A stretch of DNA of 41,886 nucleotides, taken from CAYVXE01 sp964455375 (GTDB taxonomy: Bacteria; Zhuqueibacterota; Zhuqueibacteria; Oceanimicrobiales; Oceanimicrobiaceae). Below are positions 1-7,992 of the stretch, in pieces. The stretch spans positions 1 to 41,886 of the forward strand of contig CAYVXE010000031.1 in the NCBI GenBank assembly GCA_964455375.1. The letters run 5' to 3'. The translations under genes were made by a program, and so were the position numbers. Position 1 is the first letter of the stretch. The number at the start of each line of letters is the position of its first letter. The notes under the pieces are model-generated. The model saw nothing but the letters and a program-made list of their open reading frames with translations. It was not told the origin of the DNA and did not search any database.

Positions 1-1227
1 CAGGATGAGCTCAAGCTGGTGATCGTCCGCGATATGTGGCTGACCGGTTTTGATGTGCCTTGTTTACATACGCTTTACATTGACAAACCCATGCAGGGGC
101 ATAACCTGATGCAGGCCATTGCCCGCGTCAACCGTGTTTACAAAGACAAACCGGGCGGTTTAATTGTCGACTATCTTGGCATCGCGTCGGATTTAAAAAA
201 GGCATTGTCTTTTTATTCCGAGAGCGGGGGCAAAGGCGACCCGACGATAACGCAGGAAAAAGCGGTTCAATTGATGCTCGAAAAACTGGAAGTGGTTGCA
301 GCCATGTTTTTTGGTTTTAATTACGAAGATTATTTCACGGCAGATACGTCGCAAAAACTGTCTCTGATTTTGGCCGCCGAAGAACATATTCTTGGTTTGG
401 ACAATGGCAAGAAAAGATATGTGGATGAAGTGGCTGCTTTATCAAAGGCTTTTGCCATCGCCATCCCGCATGAGCAAGCAATGGATGTAAAGGATGAAGT
501 TGCATTTTTCCAGGCTGTCAAAGCGCGGCTGGTAAAATTTGAGTCGCCTGGCCCGGGCAAAACCGATGAAGAACTGGAAACCGCCATTCGCCAGGTGATA
601 GACAAGGCTTTGGTCACGGATAAGGTTATCGACGTGTTCGACGCCGCCGGAATCAAAAAGCCGGATATTTCCATTTTGTCTGAAGAGTTCCTTTTGGAAG
701 TCAAAGGAATGAAGCACAAGAATATCGCAATAGAAGTGCTTAAAAAACTTCTGAATGACGAAATTAAATCGCGGGCTAAGACCAATCTGGTGCAAAGCAA
801 AGCCTTGCTGGAAATGCTGGAAAAAGCCATCCTCAAATACCACAATAAAATAATCAGTGCCGCCGAATTCATCGAAGAACTGATAAATTTGGGCAAAGAT
901 ATTCAGCAGATGGATAAAGAGCCGCAGGAAATGGGCATGTCAACATTTGAATATGCCTTTTACACGGCGATTGCCAATAATAAAAGTGCGCGGGAACTGA
1001 TGCAGAAAGAAAAGCTGCGCGAATTGGCTATTGTGCTTTTTGAAAAAGTCAAACAAAATGCCAGCATTGATTGGACAATTAAAGAAAGCGTAAAGGCCAA
1101 ACTGAAAGTGATTGTAAAAAGAACCTTACGGCAATATGGTTATCCGCCGGACATGCAAAAACTGGCGACTGAAACCGTTTTAAAACAAGCGGAATTAATT
1201 GCTAATGAATTGACGAAAGAAGATTAA
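1..1227 (+). CDS. hsdR: Type I restriction enzyme R subunit (HsdR), C-terminal part
   Basis: The reading frame is open from base 1, so the gene starts upstream of the window and only its last 408 codons are seen. HsdR is the ATP-dependent motor and endonuclease subunit of type I restriction-modification complexes. The visible start carries the end of the helicase core: the segment DMWLTGFDVPCLHTLYIDKP followed by QAIARVNR, the motif VI arginine region of SF2 translocases. After that comes a long helical region typical of the HsdR C-terminus (DUF3387-like), which contacts the methylase core. The nuclease domain and ATP-binding motifs I-III would lie outside the window. No hsdS or hsdM follows downstream, so they must be upstream or absent. 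The family call is secure; whether the complex is functional cannot be judged from this part. Confidence 0.9.
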   Translation, partial: QDELKLVIVRDMWLTGFDVPCLHTLYIDKPMQGHNLMQAIARVNRVYKDKPGGLIVDYLGIASDLKKALSFYSESGGKGDPTITQEKAVQLMLEKLEVVAAMFFGFNYEDYFTADTSQKLSLILAAEEHILGLDNGKKRYVDEVAALSKAFAIAIPHEQAMDVKDEVAFFQAVKARLVKFESPGPGKTDEELETAIRQVIDKALVTDKVIDVFDAAGIKKPDISILSEEFLLEVKGMKHKNIAIEVLKKLLNDEIKSRAKTNLVQSKALLEMLEKAILKYHNKIISAAEFIEELINLGKDIQQMDKEPQEMGMSTFEYAFYTAIANNKSARELMQKEKLRELAIVLFEKVKQNASIDWTIKESVKAKLKVIVKRTLRQYGYPPDMQKLATETVLKQAELIANELTKED

Positions 1228-1371
1228 ATATATATTTTTTTCTCATCGGCAATTTGTTACCCGTGCGTCCGGTTTAGCCGGATGCTCCCCGACACACCGG
1301 TGAGTCAGGGACTGTGTTCCCAAAATGAACTCAGGACAAAAATAAATTGCAGACTTTGGGAGGGAACCTGC

Positions 1372-1404
1372 AACCTTGCGAAGGTTCCAAACCTTCGCAA
1401 GGTT
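1372..1404. repeat. Perfect 15-bp inverted repeat, REP-like hairpin
   Basis: AACCTTGCGAAGGTT is followed after three bases (CCA) by its exact reverse complement. The core GAAGGTTCCrAACCTTC and the trailing GTTTA recur at 15719-15745, so this is probably one member of an interspersed hairpin family rather than a one-off terminator. Confidence 0.7.
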
Positions 1405-1617
1405 TGTTTAGATTACAGAGGAATGTCAAAAGAAATTACCCGTCAAGAATTTGTATCCGCTCGTCTAGCTTAGCCTGTGAATCCCCGACGTACCATCAGC
1501 GCCCTGAATGATGTTTTGGCGCCCCAGTACCGAAGGTCGAGTTGTTGCGTGCTTTAATTGGATGGAAATGCAATTCGTTGCTCATTCGTTGCGCAAGGGA
1601 TTCATTGTAAAGAGACG

Positions 1618-1657
1618 GGGGGGTAAATTCCTTGCGAGCTTGTTGAATTTACCCCCC
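1618..1657. repeat. 13-bp inverted repeat
   Basis: GGGGGGTAAATTC and its exact reverse complement are separated by 14 bases. There is no T-run after either arm, so a simple rho-independent terminator is unlikely. It may be a repetitive-element hairpin. Function unknown. Confidence 0.6.
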
Positions 1658-2088
1658 GGCGATCGCTTGATCGTGGGAGTGGGGTAGGAGGAGTATTTGG
1701 AGATTAGAACCTGGTACACTGAAGCATTGTAATTTCAGTTGACAAAATTGCAATTATTTTCAATATTTATAACAACGATACCCTGAACGAATGATTCGTC
1801 AATAGCAAAATGCCAACGCTGGTTCTAAGGACACTCAAAAGTCGTATTGTATTGGTCTATTGTTATTTAGCAACTATTGAGAAAGCGCAATAGAATCTAC
1901 ATAGGGTACTATTTCACAATAATAATATATAAATGGTTTATTCATCAAATCCTGATGCTTTTGCTCAATTTTAGGATGAATGAACATGTGTTAGCTATCT
2001 TCTACAACCCGCCTTTACGTAAAAGGTGCTAAAAGGAAGTTATTCTAAAGATGATTTAATCTTTCAGAAAAAATACAATTACCTGAAC

Positions 2089-2126
2089 AACTTCCCCGCT
2101 TAGATAAAATAATGGGAAGTTTTTTT
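2089..2126 (+). terminator. Terminator-like hairpin just before the kinase start
   Basis: AACTTCCC pairs with GGGAAGTT across a 17-base loop and is followed by a run of seven T. It ends 11 bases before the ATG at 2138. It could stop read-through from upstream, but its closeness to the start codon also allows an attenuator role. The long loop makes the hairpin only moderately stable. Confidence 0.5.
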
Positions 2127-2137
2127 GTGGATTAATT

Positions 2138-4180
2138 ATGAAAAGGAAAAAAACTTTAAAGGTTAAAAAGGGATTACTTCTAAAGCCAAAGTTTATGGTC
2201 ATTATCACACTATCTTTGGCTCTTATATTAGTACTATCCGCAATTATTGAGCTTTCTCAAATAAAGAAAGAAATTTTGCACATCATGTCCGAGGAGGCGA
2301 TTTCCCTGATCGAATCAATTGCGGTGAGTAGTGATAATGCGACGTTAGCCTACAGCGAACTTGAAAATCAAGTCGCCGAACGACTCATGAATAACGCCAA
2401 AATAATCGAAAGATTAGACAGGAAGAGCACACTTTCACAAAAAGAATTAACCGAAATTGCCGAACAAAATAACTTGTATCGAATCAATATTTTTGATAAA
2501 AAGGGGAATAAAATTTTCAGTAGTCACGACACAGTTCATGAAGATTTAGAACCACTGCACGATCCACGTCAATTTATTCATCCCCTCTTGGACGGTCGTG
2601 AAGATGCGATAGTCATTGGTTTTAAGGAATCACGCTTTGGCTTAGGCAAGCGATATGCTGTGGCTGTTCGGCGCTCCAAAGGTGGTGCTGTGGTTGTCAA
2701 CATAGATGCTGCAGAGATGCTGCGTCTCCGCAAGGAAATTGGGGTGGGTCGACTCATAAATGATATGGCAGAAAAAGAAGGGATCCTCTACATTGTGATT
2801 CAGGATACCGTTGGCATTATCGCCGCATCGAAGAATATTACGAGCATGTCGAAGATAAGCAGCACCCCTTTCTTACTGGAAGCCCAGAAGAAATCTATTC
2901 CGACGACCCGGTTGACCGAATTAAATGGCAATCAGATTTTCGAAGCCGTGACCCCTTTTTTAATAGATGGTGTTTCCGTTGGACTCGTTCGCATTGGTTT
3001 AAAAACGGATCATATAGCTGAGGCCGACACCAGAACCAAAAGAAGACTGGCGTTGATTTCTCTAATCCTCCTGGTTGGCGGCGTTTTTGTATTCAATTTT
3101 ATCATTGTAAACCAGAATTATACGCTCCTGGATGAAGCTTATTTAAGAACCAAAACGTATACCGGCAACATCTTAGCCAATATGACCGATGCTGTAGTCG
3201 CCATTGATCGCAACGAGAAGATTACGCTTTTTAACCGCGCTGCGGAGGGGCTTTTTAAGATCAAGGAAAGAGACGCATTTGGGAAAAAGTGCACGGACTT
3301 GATTGATACCGAGACCGTACTTGAAGAAACGCTACGAACTGGCCAAAGCGTTAGAGATTTTGAAACAGAATACACCATTTTTGATAAGCGAACCATTCTG
3401 GCCATCAATACTTTTGCATTAAAGAGCAAAACCGGTGAACTAGATTCAGCGGTAGCCGTGATTAAAGATTTGACTGAACGCCGGGTCATGGAAGAAAATC
3501 TCCGTCGCAAGGAAAAATTGACGGCGATGGGAGAGCTGGCTTCTGGTGTTGCCCATGAAGTGCGAAATCCTTTGAACGCCATCAGCATGATTGCTCAGAG
3601 GTTGAGTAAAGAGTTCGAACCTAAGACGGATGTGGATGAATATAGGAGTTTATCGAAGACCGTAGTAAGTGAGGTGTCTCGTATCAACGATCTTATCCAA
3701 CGATTTCTGATATTTGCTCGCCCACCCAAATTAGATCTTCGCAGTTCAGACTTAAATGAGCTAATGGACGAAGTAGTAGAATTAGTCTTACCAGAGGCCG
3801 ACAGTAAAGGTACCAAAGTGGTAAAAAAATACCAAATCATGGAGAAAATACCTTTGGATCCAAATCAAATGAAACAGGTATTTTTAAATTTGGTCCAAAA
3901 CAGCTTGCAGGCCATTTCTAAAGATGGCACTATTTCGATTAGGACTGCGGCATTGGGAAATAGTGTCGCCATTGAAATCGAGGACACAGGTTATGGCATC
4001 CCCCAAAACAGTTTGGACAAGATTTTTGATTTATATTTCACCACCAAAGAAGATGGCACGGGCATGGGATTGAGTATTGCCAATCAGATTGTTGCAGCGC
4101 ATCGCGGCCGTATCGAAGTGGAGAGCCAAGTGAATGTTGGAACAATTTTTCGAGTGATTTTGCCGCACGTGAAGGAGTGA
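2138..4180 (+). CDS. Membrane-bound sensor histidine kinase (NtrB/ZraS-like)
   Basis: A 680-residue kinase of a two-component pair. A basic N-terminus leads into membrane segment 1 (about residues 18-40). An extracytoplasmic sensor region of about 260 residues follows (Cache-like by size and position, not proven), then membrane segment 2 (about 302-324). A PAS domain lies at about 340-450. The dimerisation domain has the phospho-acceptor His473 in GVAHEVRNPLNAIS. The ATPase domain has the N-box Asn588 (NLVQNSLQAI), the G1 box DTGYGI and the G2 box GMGLSI. The gene ends 52 bases before the sigma54 activator at 4233 and is surely its cognate kinase. The ligand is unknown; ZraS and NtrB kinases of this build sense envelope or nutrient signals. 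The ribosome binding site before 2138 is weak. Confidence 0.93.
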   Translation: MKRKKTLKVKKGLLLKPKFMVIITLSLALILVLSAIIELSQIKKEILHIMSEEAISLIESIAVSSDNATLAYSELENQVAERLMNNAKIIERLDRKSTLSQKELTEIAEQNNLYRINIFDKKGNKIFSSHDTVHEDLEPLHDPRQFIHPLLDGREDAIVIGFKESRFGLGKRYAVAVRRSKGGAVVVNIDAAEMLRLRKEIGVGRLINDMAEKEGILYIVIQDTVGIIAASKNITSMSKISSTPFLLEAQKKSIPTTRLTELNGNQIFEAVTPFLIDGVSVGLVRIGLKTDHIAEADTRTKRRLALISLILLVGGVFVFNFIIVNQNYTLLDEAYLRTKTYTGNILANMTDAVVAIDRNEKITLFNRAAEGLFKIKERDAFGKKCTDLIDTETVLEETLRTGQSVRDFETEYTIFDKRTILAINTFALKSKTGELDSAVAVIKDLTERRVMEENLRRKEKLTAMGELASGVAHEVRNPLNAISMIAQRLSKEFEPKTDVDEYRSLSKTVVSEVSRINDLIQRFLIFARPPKLDLRSSDLNELMDEVVELVLPEADSKGTKVVKKYQIMEKIPLDPNQMKQVFLNLVQNSLQAISKDGTISIRTAALGNSVAIEIEDTGYGIPQNSLDKIFDLYFTTKEDGTGMGLSIANQIVAAHRGRIEVESQVNVGTIFRVILPHVKE

Positions 4181-4232
4181 ATTTAAAGAATTTTCAGATA
4201 TTTCTATGAATTGATGTTTAAGGAATTTATTT

Positions 4233-5597
4233 ATGTTGGGCTATACAATTTTAGTCATAGACGATGAGAAAGCTCAATTAGAAACCTTAGCTGGGTTTCT
4301 CAAGAAAAAAGGATACCAGGTTGAAAAGGCAGATTCCGGAACTGCAGGCCTTGAATTGGTGAAGTCTAAAGCCATTGATTTGATCCTCACCGACTTTAAA
4401 ATGCCTGACAAAGATGGTGTAACTGTTTTACATGAAGCTAAACAAATTAATCCTGAAATTGATGTTATCGTTATGACGGCTTACGGCAGCATCGAATCGG
4501 CCACGGAAGCGATGAAAGCAGGGGCTATCGATTATCTTACTAAACCTATCGATTTGGATCAGCTTGAATTGATTGTCGCAAAGGCACTGGAACGTAAACA
4601 ATTGGTTTCTGAAAATCGAGAACTGAAAAAGCAACTTGAAGAAAAATTCAAGTTTGCAGAAATCATTTCAAGCAGTCGAGAGATGGAGGAAGTGCTCAAC
4701 ACAGCAGCAAGAGTGGCACCCAGTCAGGCTACTGTCCTCATTCGAGGTGAGAGCGGTACTGGTAAAGAATTGGTCGCTAAAGCGATCCATTATGCCAGTC
4801 AGCGCAAAGACCGGTCTTTTATTGCAGTAAACTGCGCTGCCTTGGCAGAAAATATTTTGGAAAGCGAGCTCTTTGGCCATGAGAAAGGCGCCTTCACAGG
4901 GGCAGACCGTCAACGCAAAGGTCGATTTGAATTGGCCCATGATGGTACCCTGTTTCTGGATGAAATTGGCGAAATCCCTCTGTCCACACAGGTAAAGCTA
5001 TTGCGGGTTTTACAGGAAAAATCCTTCGAACGAGTTGGCAGTAGCGAAACGATAAAAGTGGATGTGCGGTTGATCGCAGCGACCAACCGCGATCTGGAGG
5101 ACATGCTTACAGAAAAAACTTTTCGTGATGATCTTTACTATCGTCTCAATGTGGTCTCGGTTTCGGTTCCCCCACTTCGTGAGCACAAAACCGACATTCA
5201 TCCCTTGACCAGTCATTTTCTGAGAAAGTTTGCAGATTTAAATAAGAAGCAGGTTAGCGGCATCTCAAGAGAGGCCATGGATTTACTGCTGAAGTATTCT
5301 TATCCTGGAAATATTCGGGAACTGGAAAACATCATCGAGCAGGCGGTCGTATTAGCGAGAGGAGAAATCATTACATCACGCGATCTACCCATGAATGTTC
5401 AGGGATTAAAAAGCGAAAAAAAAGAATCACTTGATTTGACACCCGGTAGCTTTGAGGAAAGAGTGGCAACCTTCGAAACAAAGTTGATACAGGAAGCATT
5501 AGCAGCGACAAACGGCGTTCAAACTAAAGCTGCGGAAATTTTAGGTATGACCGAACGACATTTAAGGTACAAGTTGAAGAAGTATGGAATGAAGTGA
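4233..5597 (+). CDS. NtrC-family sigma54-dependent response regulator
   Basis: A full-length 454-residue enhancer-binding protein. The receiver domain (1-120) has the acidic pocket D10-D11, phospho-acceptor D54, T82 and K104. The AAA+ domain has Walker A GESGTGKE (172-179), the sigma54-contacting loop GAFTGA (219-224) and Walker B GTLFLDEI (238-245). A Fis-type helix-turn-helix closes the protein (TKAAEILGMTERHLRYKLKKYG). All residues needed for activity are visible. It lies directly after the histidine kinase. Two near-perfect sigma54 promoters lie within 10 kb downstream (6538, 14851), each with paired upstream sites at the same spacing. They are the likely targets, although binding is inferred. 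Confidence 0.96.
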   Translation: MLGYTILVIDDEKAQLETLAGFLKKKGYQVEKADSGTAGLELVKSKAIDLILTDFKMPDKDGVTVLHEAKQINPEIDVIVMTAYGSIESATEAMKAGAIDYLTKPIDLDQLELIVAKALERKQLVSENRELKKQLEEKFKFAEIISSSREMEEVLNTAARVAPSQATVLIRGESGTGKELVAKAIHYASQRKDRSFIAVNCAALAENILESELFGHEKGAFTGADRQRKGRFELAHDGTLFLDEIGEIPLSTQVKLLRVLQEKSFERVGSSETIKVDVRLIAATNRDLEDMLTEKTFRDDLYYRLNVVSVSVPPLREHKTDIHPLTSHFLRKFADLNKKQVSGISREAMDLLLKYSYPGNIRELENIIEQAVVLARGEIITSRDLPMNVQGLKSEKKESLDLTPGSFEERVATFETKLIQEALAATNGVQTKAAEILGMTERHLRYKLKKYGMK

Positions 5598-5694
5598 ATG
5601 AGTTTGCAAGAATAGGCTGGAAAAAGTTCATACGATTAAAAGGAGCTAAAACTTTGCAAAGGACGGCTTCAAGATGTGAGGCGGGCTCATTCTG

Positions 5695-6347
5695 AGTAAG
5701 ATTTGGCGGCGTCTAAAAGCACACACAGAGCAGGTCATCAAAGAATCTTTAGAAGAGCCCTCCGATACATGACTTCGAAAAAGGGGTACATCGGCGATAT
5801 GGTTTACGGCGCCATCGATGGTACTGTCACGCCGTTTTGCGGATCGTTTGTCCCTGACTGTTGGCAGCTACATGTGCATCAAGTCGGAAGTTGAATTCAA
5901 ATCCAGGGAAAGGTACCGAGGGGAGTGGGAAGTCGAAAATCTGCCTGAGAAAGAGAAGGAGGAAATTCGACAGATTTATAATCGAAAAGGATTTACCGGC
6001 CAACTTTTAGAAAAAGTAGGAGATTTGATTACCAAGGATAAAAAACAATGGGTGGACACTAAGCTCCTGCAAGAGCTTCATATTATTCCTGAATGAAAAT
6101 CCCCCATAAAGGCTGGTTTTGTTCCGATTTTGTCCTACCTGTTAGCTAGTATTAGCTCATTCTTTTCCAGCAATTCTTACTAAATCGCAATTGGCCTTAC
6201 CTTCTTTACAATATTTGCCGTTGGCTCGGTAAGGGTATTTGTCACTGGTAAACGTTGGTGAAAATCGGCATTTGAAATGCTCATGATTGGTGTGCGACTG
6301 CAGTAGTAGCCTATTTAATCGGTTATCTCTTAAATGACTCGGCTTAG
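5695..6347 (+). pseudogene. Decayed VIT1/CCC1-family (iron/manganese) transporter
   Basis: Pieces of a VIT1/CCC1 membrane transporter can be read in order but not in one frame. First comes GYIGDMVYGAIDGTVT (near 5780-5830), the family's first membrane helix. After a frame change and a loss of sequence comes FADRLSLTVGSYMCIKSE, then the charged cytoplasmic helices ending at a TGA (6094-6096). Beyond that stop, in the same frame, are AGFVPILSYLLASISSFF, a TAA (6181), FFTIFAVGSVRVFVTGKRW, a TGA (6259) and FEMLMIGVR. A last frameshift gives TAVVAYLIGYLLNDSA ending at 6347. This is an old pseudogene with at least four stops and three frame changes. The 92-codon ORF at 5818-6096 is a fragment of it, not a gene. 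The family moves ferrous iron or manganese across membranes. Confidence 0.85.
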
Positions 6348-6401
6348 ATTTCCAATTTCCAAACCTATCCTATACCAGGGCTGTTGATCATTTAACCTCT
6401 T

Positions 6402-6438
6402 CGTCCAAACCGTCGATGCTACTTCGCCCAAATCGTCG
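6402..6438. promoter_or_regulatory. Paired upstream activator sites for the 6538 sigma54 promoter
   Basis: CGTCCAAACCGTCG (6402-6415) and CGCCCAAATCGTCG (6425-6438) match at 12 of 14 positions and start 23 bp apart. Both approximate the dyad CGAC-N6-GTCG. The first starts 136 bp before the TGGCAC of the sigma54 promoter. The same pair with the same spacing and the same distance occurs at 14715-14751. They are probably binding sites of the NtrC-type activator encoded at 4233. Confidence 0.8.
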
Positions 6439-6537
6439 TTGAGCCGCACTGTCACTTTCCTCTGGTTATTTAACAATGTTAAACAAGTTTATATAAAACA
6501 AAAGTATGGATGCGTCTCCAAAGGCATTCACTCGCTT

Positions 6538-6553
6538 TGGCACGCGGCTTGCA
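6538..6553 (+). promoter_or_regulatory. Sigma54 (-24/-12) promoter
   Basis: TGGCACGCGGCTTGCA agrees completely with the consensus TGGCAC-N5-TTGCW. The invariant GG and GC doublets are in place. Transcription would start near 6564, some 75 bases before the ATG at 6639. The stretch between it and the activator sites is AT-rich, as expected for DNA looping. Confidence 0.9.
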
Positions 6554-6638
6554 GGATCATGAAGTGGAAACAGCGAGAATAGCTAATATAAGAAAGTGTG
6601 CGAGAAAATAAACAAATTGACCAAAGGAGGTTAACGAC

Positions 6639-7097
6639 ATGAAGCGACTAACAAAATATTTCGGCTGGATTTTGGCTGTATTATTCATTCTCAGTCTAAA
6701 CCAGGAAGGTTGGGCTTACCCTCAAGGTGGTAATGGTCGAGGAAAAAGTACCCAACCAAAAGCTAAAGTTACTGCCACAAAATCTACGAGTAAGGCCAAG
6801 AAGGGCAACAGCGTGTCTGTCCGAACCAAAGCTGCGACAACCCAGATCGCTCAGACCACCCGAAGGATTACGGTCAACCAAAAGCCACCTGCACTGAGAA
6901 AAGAGGTCATTCCGGTGCGGCAAAATCCGAGTGCGGTGTGGATTCCCGGATACTGGAGCTGGAATTATCGCCTCTTTCAGTGGATTTGGGTTGCAGGTTA
7001 CTGGGACCTTTACCCGATTGGTGTAATTTGGTTTCCTGGCTATTGGCACTACAACGACGGCTTGTGGATTTGGATCGAGGGTCGCTGGGCCTTTTGA
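6639..7097 (+). CDS. Small secreted WxxGYW-repeat protein
   Basis: A 152-residue protein with a signal peptide (basic start, hydrophobic core 9-20, cleavage likely after WA at 26). A basic, Lys/Thr/Ser/Gln-rich middle of about 70 residues follows. The C-terminal 55 residues carry four spaced tryptophan motifs: WIPGYW (101), WVAGYW (117), WFPGYW (131) and WIEGRW (145). Such WxxGYW/YXWGXW repeats occur in small secreted or outer-membrane-associated proteins of unknown function. The start is supported by the strong site AAAGGAGG 8 bases upstream. It is the first intact gene after the two-component pair, sits under a consensus sigma54 promoter and ends in a terminator (7148), so it is a single-gene unit. 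Secretion is confident; function is unknown. Confidence 0.85.
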   Translation: MKRLTKYFGWILAVLFILSLNQEGWAYPQGGNGRGKSTQPKAKVTATKSTSKAKKGNSVSVRTKAATTQIAQTTRRITVNQKPPALRKEVIPVRQNPSAVWIPGYWSWNYRLFQWIWVAGYWDLYPIGVIWFPGYWHYNDGLWIWIEGRWAF

Positions 7098-7147
7098 CAA
7101 ACTTGCTTAGAAAAAAAGATCAACCGAGCTGCTTTTTCCTCCTCTAA

Positions 7148-7182
7148 AAGGCTATGGCTGCTATGAACGAAGCCATAGCCTT
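7148..7182 (+). terminator. Hairpin terminator after the WxxGYW gene
   Basis: AAGGCTATGGCT pairs with AGCCATAGCCTT across a loop of about 11 bases and is followed by a T-rich stretch (TTCCTTCT). A hairpin with the same stem core follows the cytochrome gene at 14602-14637. Confidence 0.75.
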
Positions 7183-7243
7183 CCTTCTAACTGAGTAAGG
7201 TTTCGTTTGAAACATTTTCAAATTTAATATTCGAAAAAAAGTG

Positions 7244-7273
7244 TTGACATTAAGGTTTCATTTTTCCTATATT
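7244..7273 (+). promoter_or_regulatory. Sigma70-type promoter of the TetR gene
   Basis: TTGACA (7244-7249) and TATATT (7268-7273) are separated by 18 bases, 28 bases before the ATG at 7301. An imperfect dyad TTTGAAA/TTTCAAA (7206-7222) lies just upstream. TAGTT/AACTA arms lie over and just after the -10. Either could be an operator for autoregulation. Confidence 0.6.
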
Positions 7274-7300
7274 AGTTTGCAATAACTAACTGAACTCATT

Positions 7301-7885
7301 ATGAAGAACTCATTCAATAACCGCAAAGAACAAATCGTTTTTACTGCCCTGCAAATCAGTTCCGAAGAAGGGGTGAAAAACTTAACCATGAAAAACATCG
7401 CAGGCAGGATTGGCATTTCGGATGCGGCGCTATACCGGCATTTCAAGAACAAACAAGAGATCATGCTAGGGATGATCGAAACAATAGGGCGGAATTTAAC
7501 TAGCAATATCAGTAACGCCGTCGCTAATATCGAAAACCCGGTGGATAAGCTAAAAGAAATATTGCACATGCACCTGAGCTATATTGAAAAAAACAAAGGG
7601 ATTCCACGGTTGATATTTTCCGAAGAAGTGCATCAGAATGATCCCGTTTTGCGTAAGTCGGTTTTGAAGATGGTCAACCATTATCTGGATCTCATTCGCG
7701 GCATTCTTTTACGGGCGAAAGATAGCGGGCAGGTAAAATCCGACATCGACATTGAAGCGACAGCCATTGCTTTTTTGGGTTTGGTGCAGGCAACCGCATT
7801 TATCTGGTCTTTGAGTGAGTTTGAATTTTCTATCAGTGAACGGGTTCCGGTGTTGTGGCAAGCGTTTGCTGAAAGTATAAGTTAA
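7301..7885 (+). CDS. TetR-family transcriptional regulator
   Basis: A 194-residue protein with the TetR N-terminal DNA-binding domain. The helix-turn-helix reads MKNIAGRIGISDAALYRHFKNKQEIM (about residues 27-52), containing the typical LYRHF-K-K signature. The rest is a helical ligand and dimerisation domain without a recognisable specificity. It lies 107 bases before the TolC/MFP/RND genes in the same direction, the usual place for a local repressor of a drug-type efflux pump. A dyad TTGTTA-N8-TAACAA (7901-7920) in that spacer is a candidate operator. The inducer is unknown. Confidence 0.92.
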   Translation: MKNSFNNRKEQIVFTALQISSEEGVKNLTMKNIAGRIGISDAALYRHFKNKQEIMLGMIETIGRNLTSNISNAVANIENPVDKLKEILHMHLSYIEKNKGIPRLIFSEEVHQNDPVLRKSVLKMVNHYLDLIRGILLRAKDSGQVKSDIDIEATAIAFLGLVQATAFIWSLSEFEFSISERVPVLWQAFAESIS

Positions 7886-7900
7886 TTTTTTTTGGTGTAT

Positions 7901-7920
7901 TTGTTAGTTAATATTAACAA
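7901..7920. promoter_or_regulatory. Palindrome before the efflux operon, candidate TetR operator
   Basis: TTGTTA and TAACAA frame the perfect 12-bp palindrome GTTAATATTAAC (7907-7918). The site lies between the TetR gene and the TolC gene. GTTAGTTA within it also occurs, on the opposite strand, in the TetR promoter region (around 7282-7292), which would fit one regulator acting at both places. Confidence 0.5.
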
Positions 7921-7992
7921 ACTTGTATCCTTTTTTTAGTTTCTGCATCAAACTCCAATAAAGGCAAAGAACAATAAAGGGAAGTCGAAAAG

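Larger units (their letters stand above)
1228..2137. other. Gene-poor spacer between hsdR and the sensor kinase
   Basis: About 900 bases with no convincing gene. The only ORF above 60 codons (1282-1473) has no family resemblance, no good ribosome binding site and runs through a hairpin repeat. The stretch holds two strong inverted repeats (1372-1404 and 1618-1657) and a terminator-like hairpin directly before the kinase gene (2089-2126), each listed separately. No sigma54 element or copy of the regulatory site found at 6402 and 14715 was seen here. Confidence 0.6.

Noticed and set aside
1282..1473. 63-codon ORF after hsdR
   Set aside because: It runs through the hairpin repeat at 1372-1404, has no ribosome binding site or family likeness, and its composition is not protein-like.
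5703..5894. 63-codon ORF as an independent gene
   Set aside because: Its useful part (GYIGDMVYGAIDGTVT) is one frame of the decayed VIT1/CCC1 gene; the rest is out-of-frame sequence.
6445..6520. IHF site between activator sites and sigma54 promoter
   Set aside because: The DNA is AT-rich, but no match to WATCAA-N4-TTR was found here; the nearest in the second promoter (AATCAATGTAGTTA) is off by one base in spacing.
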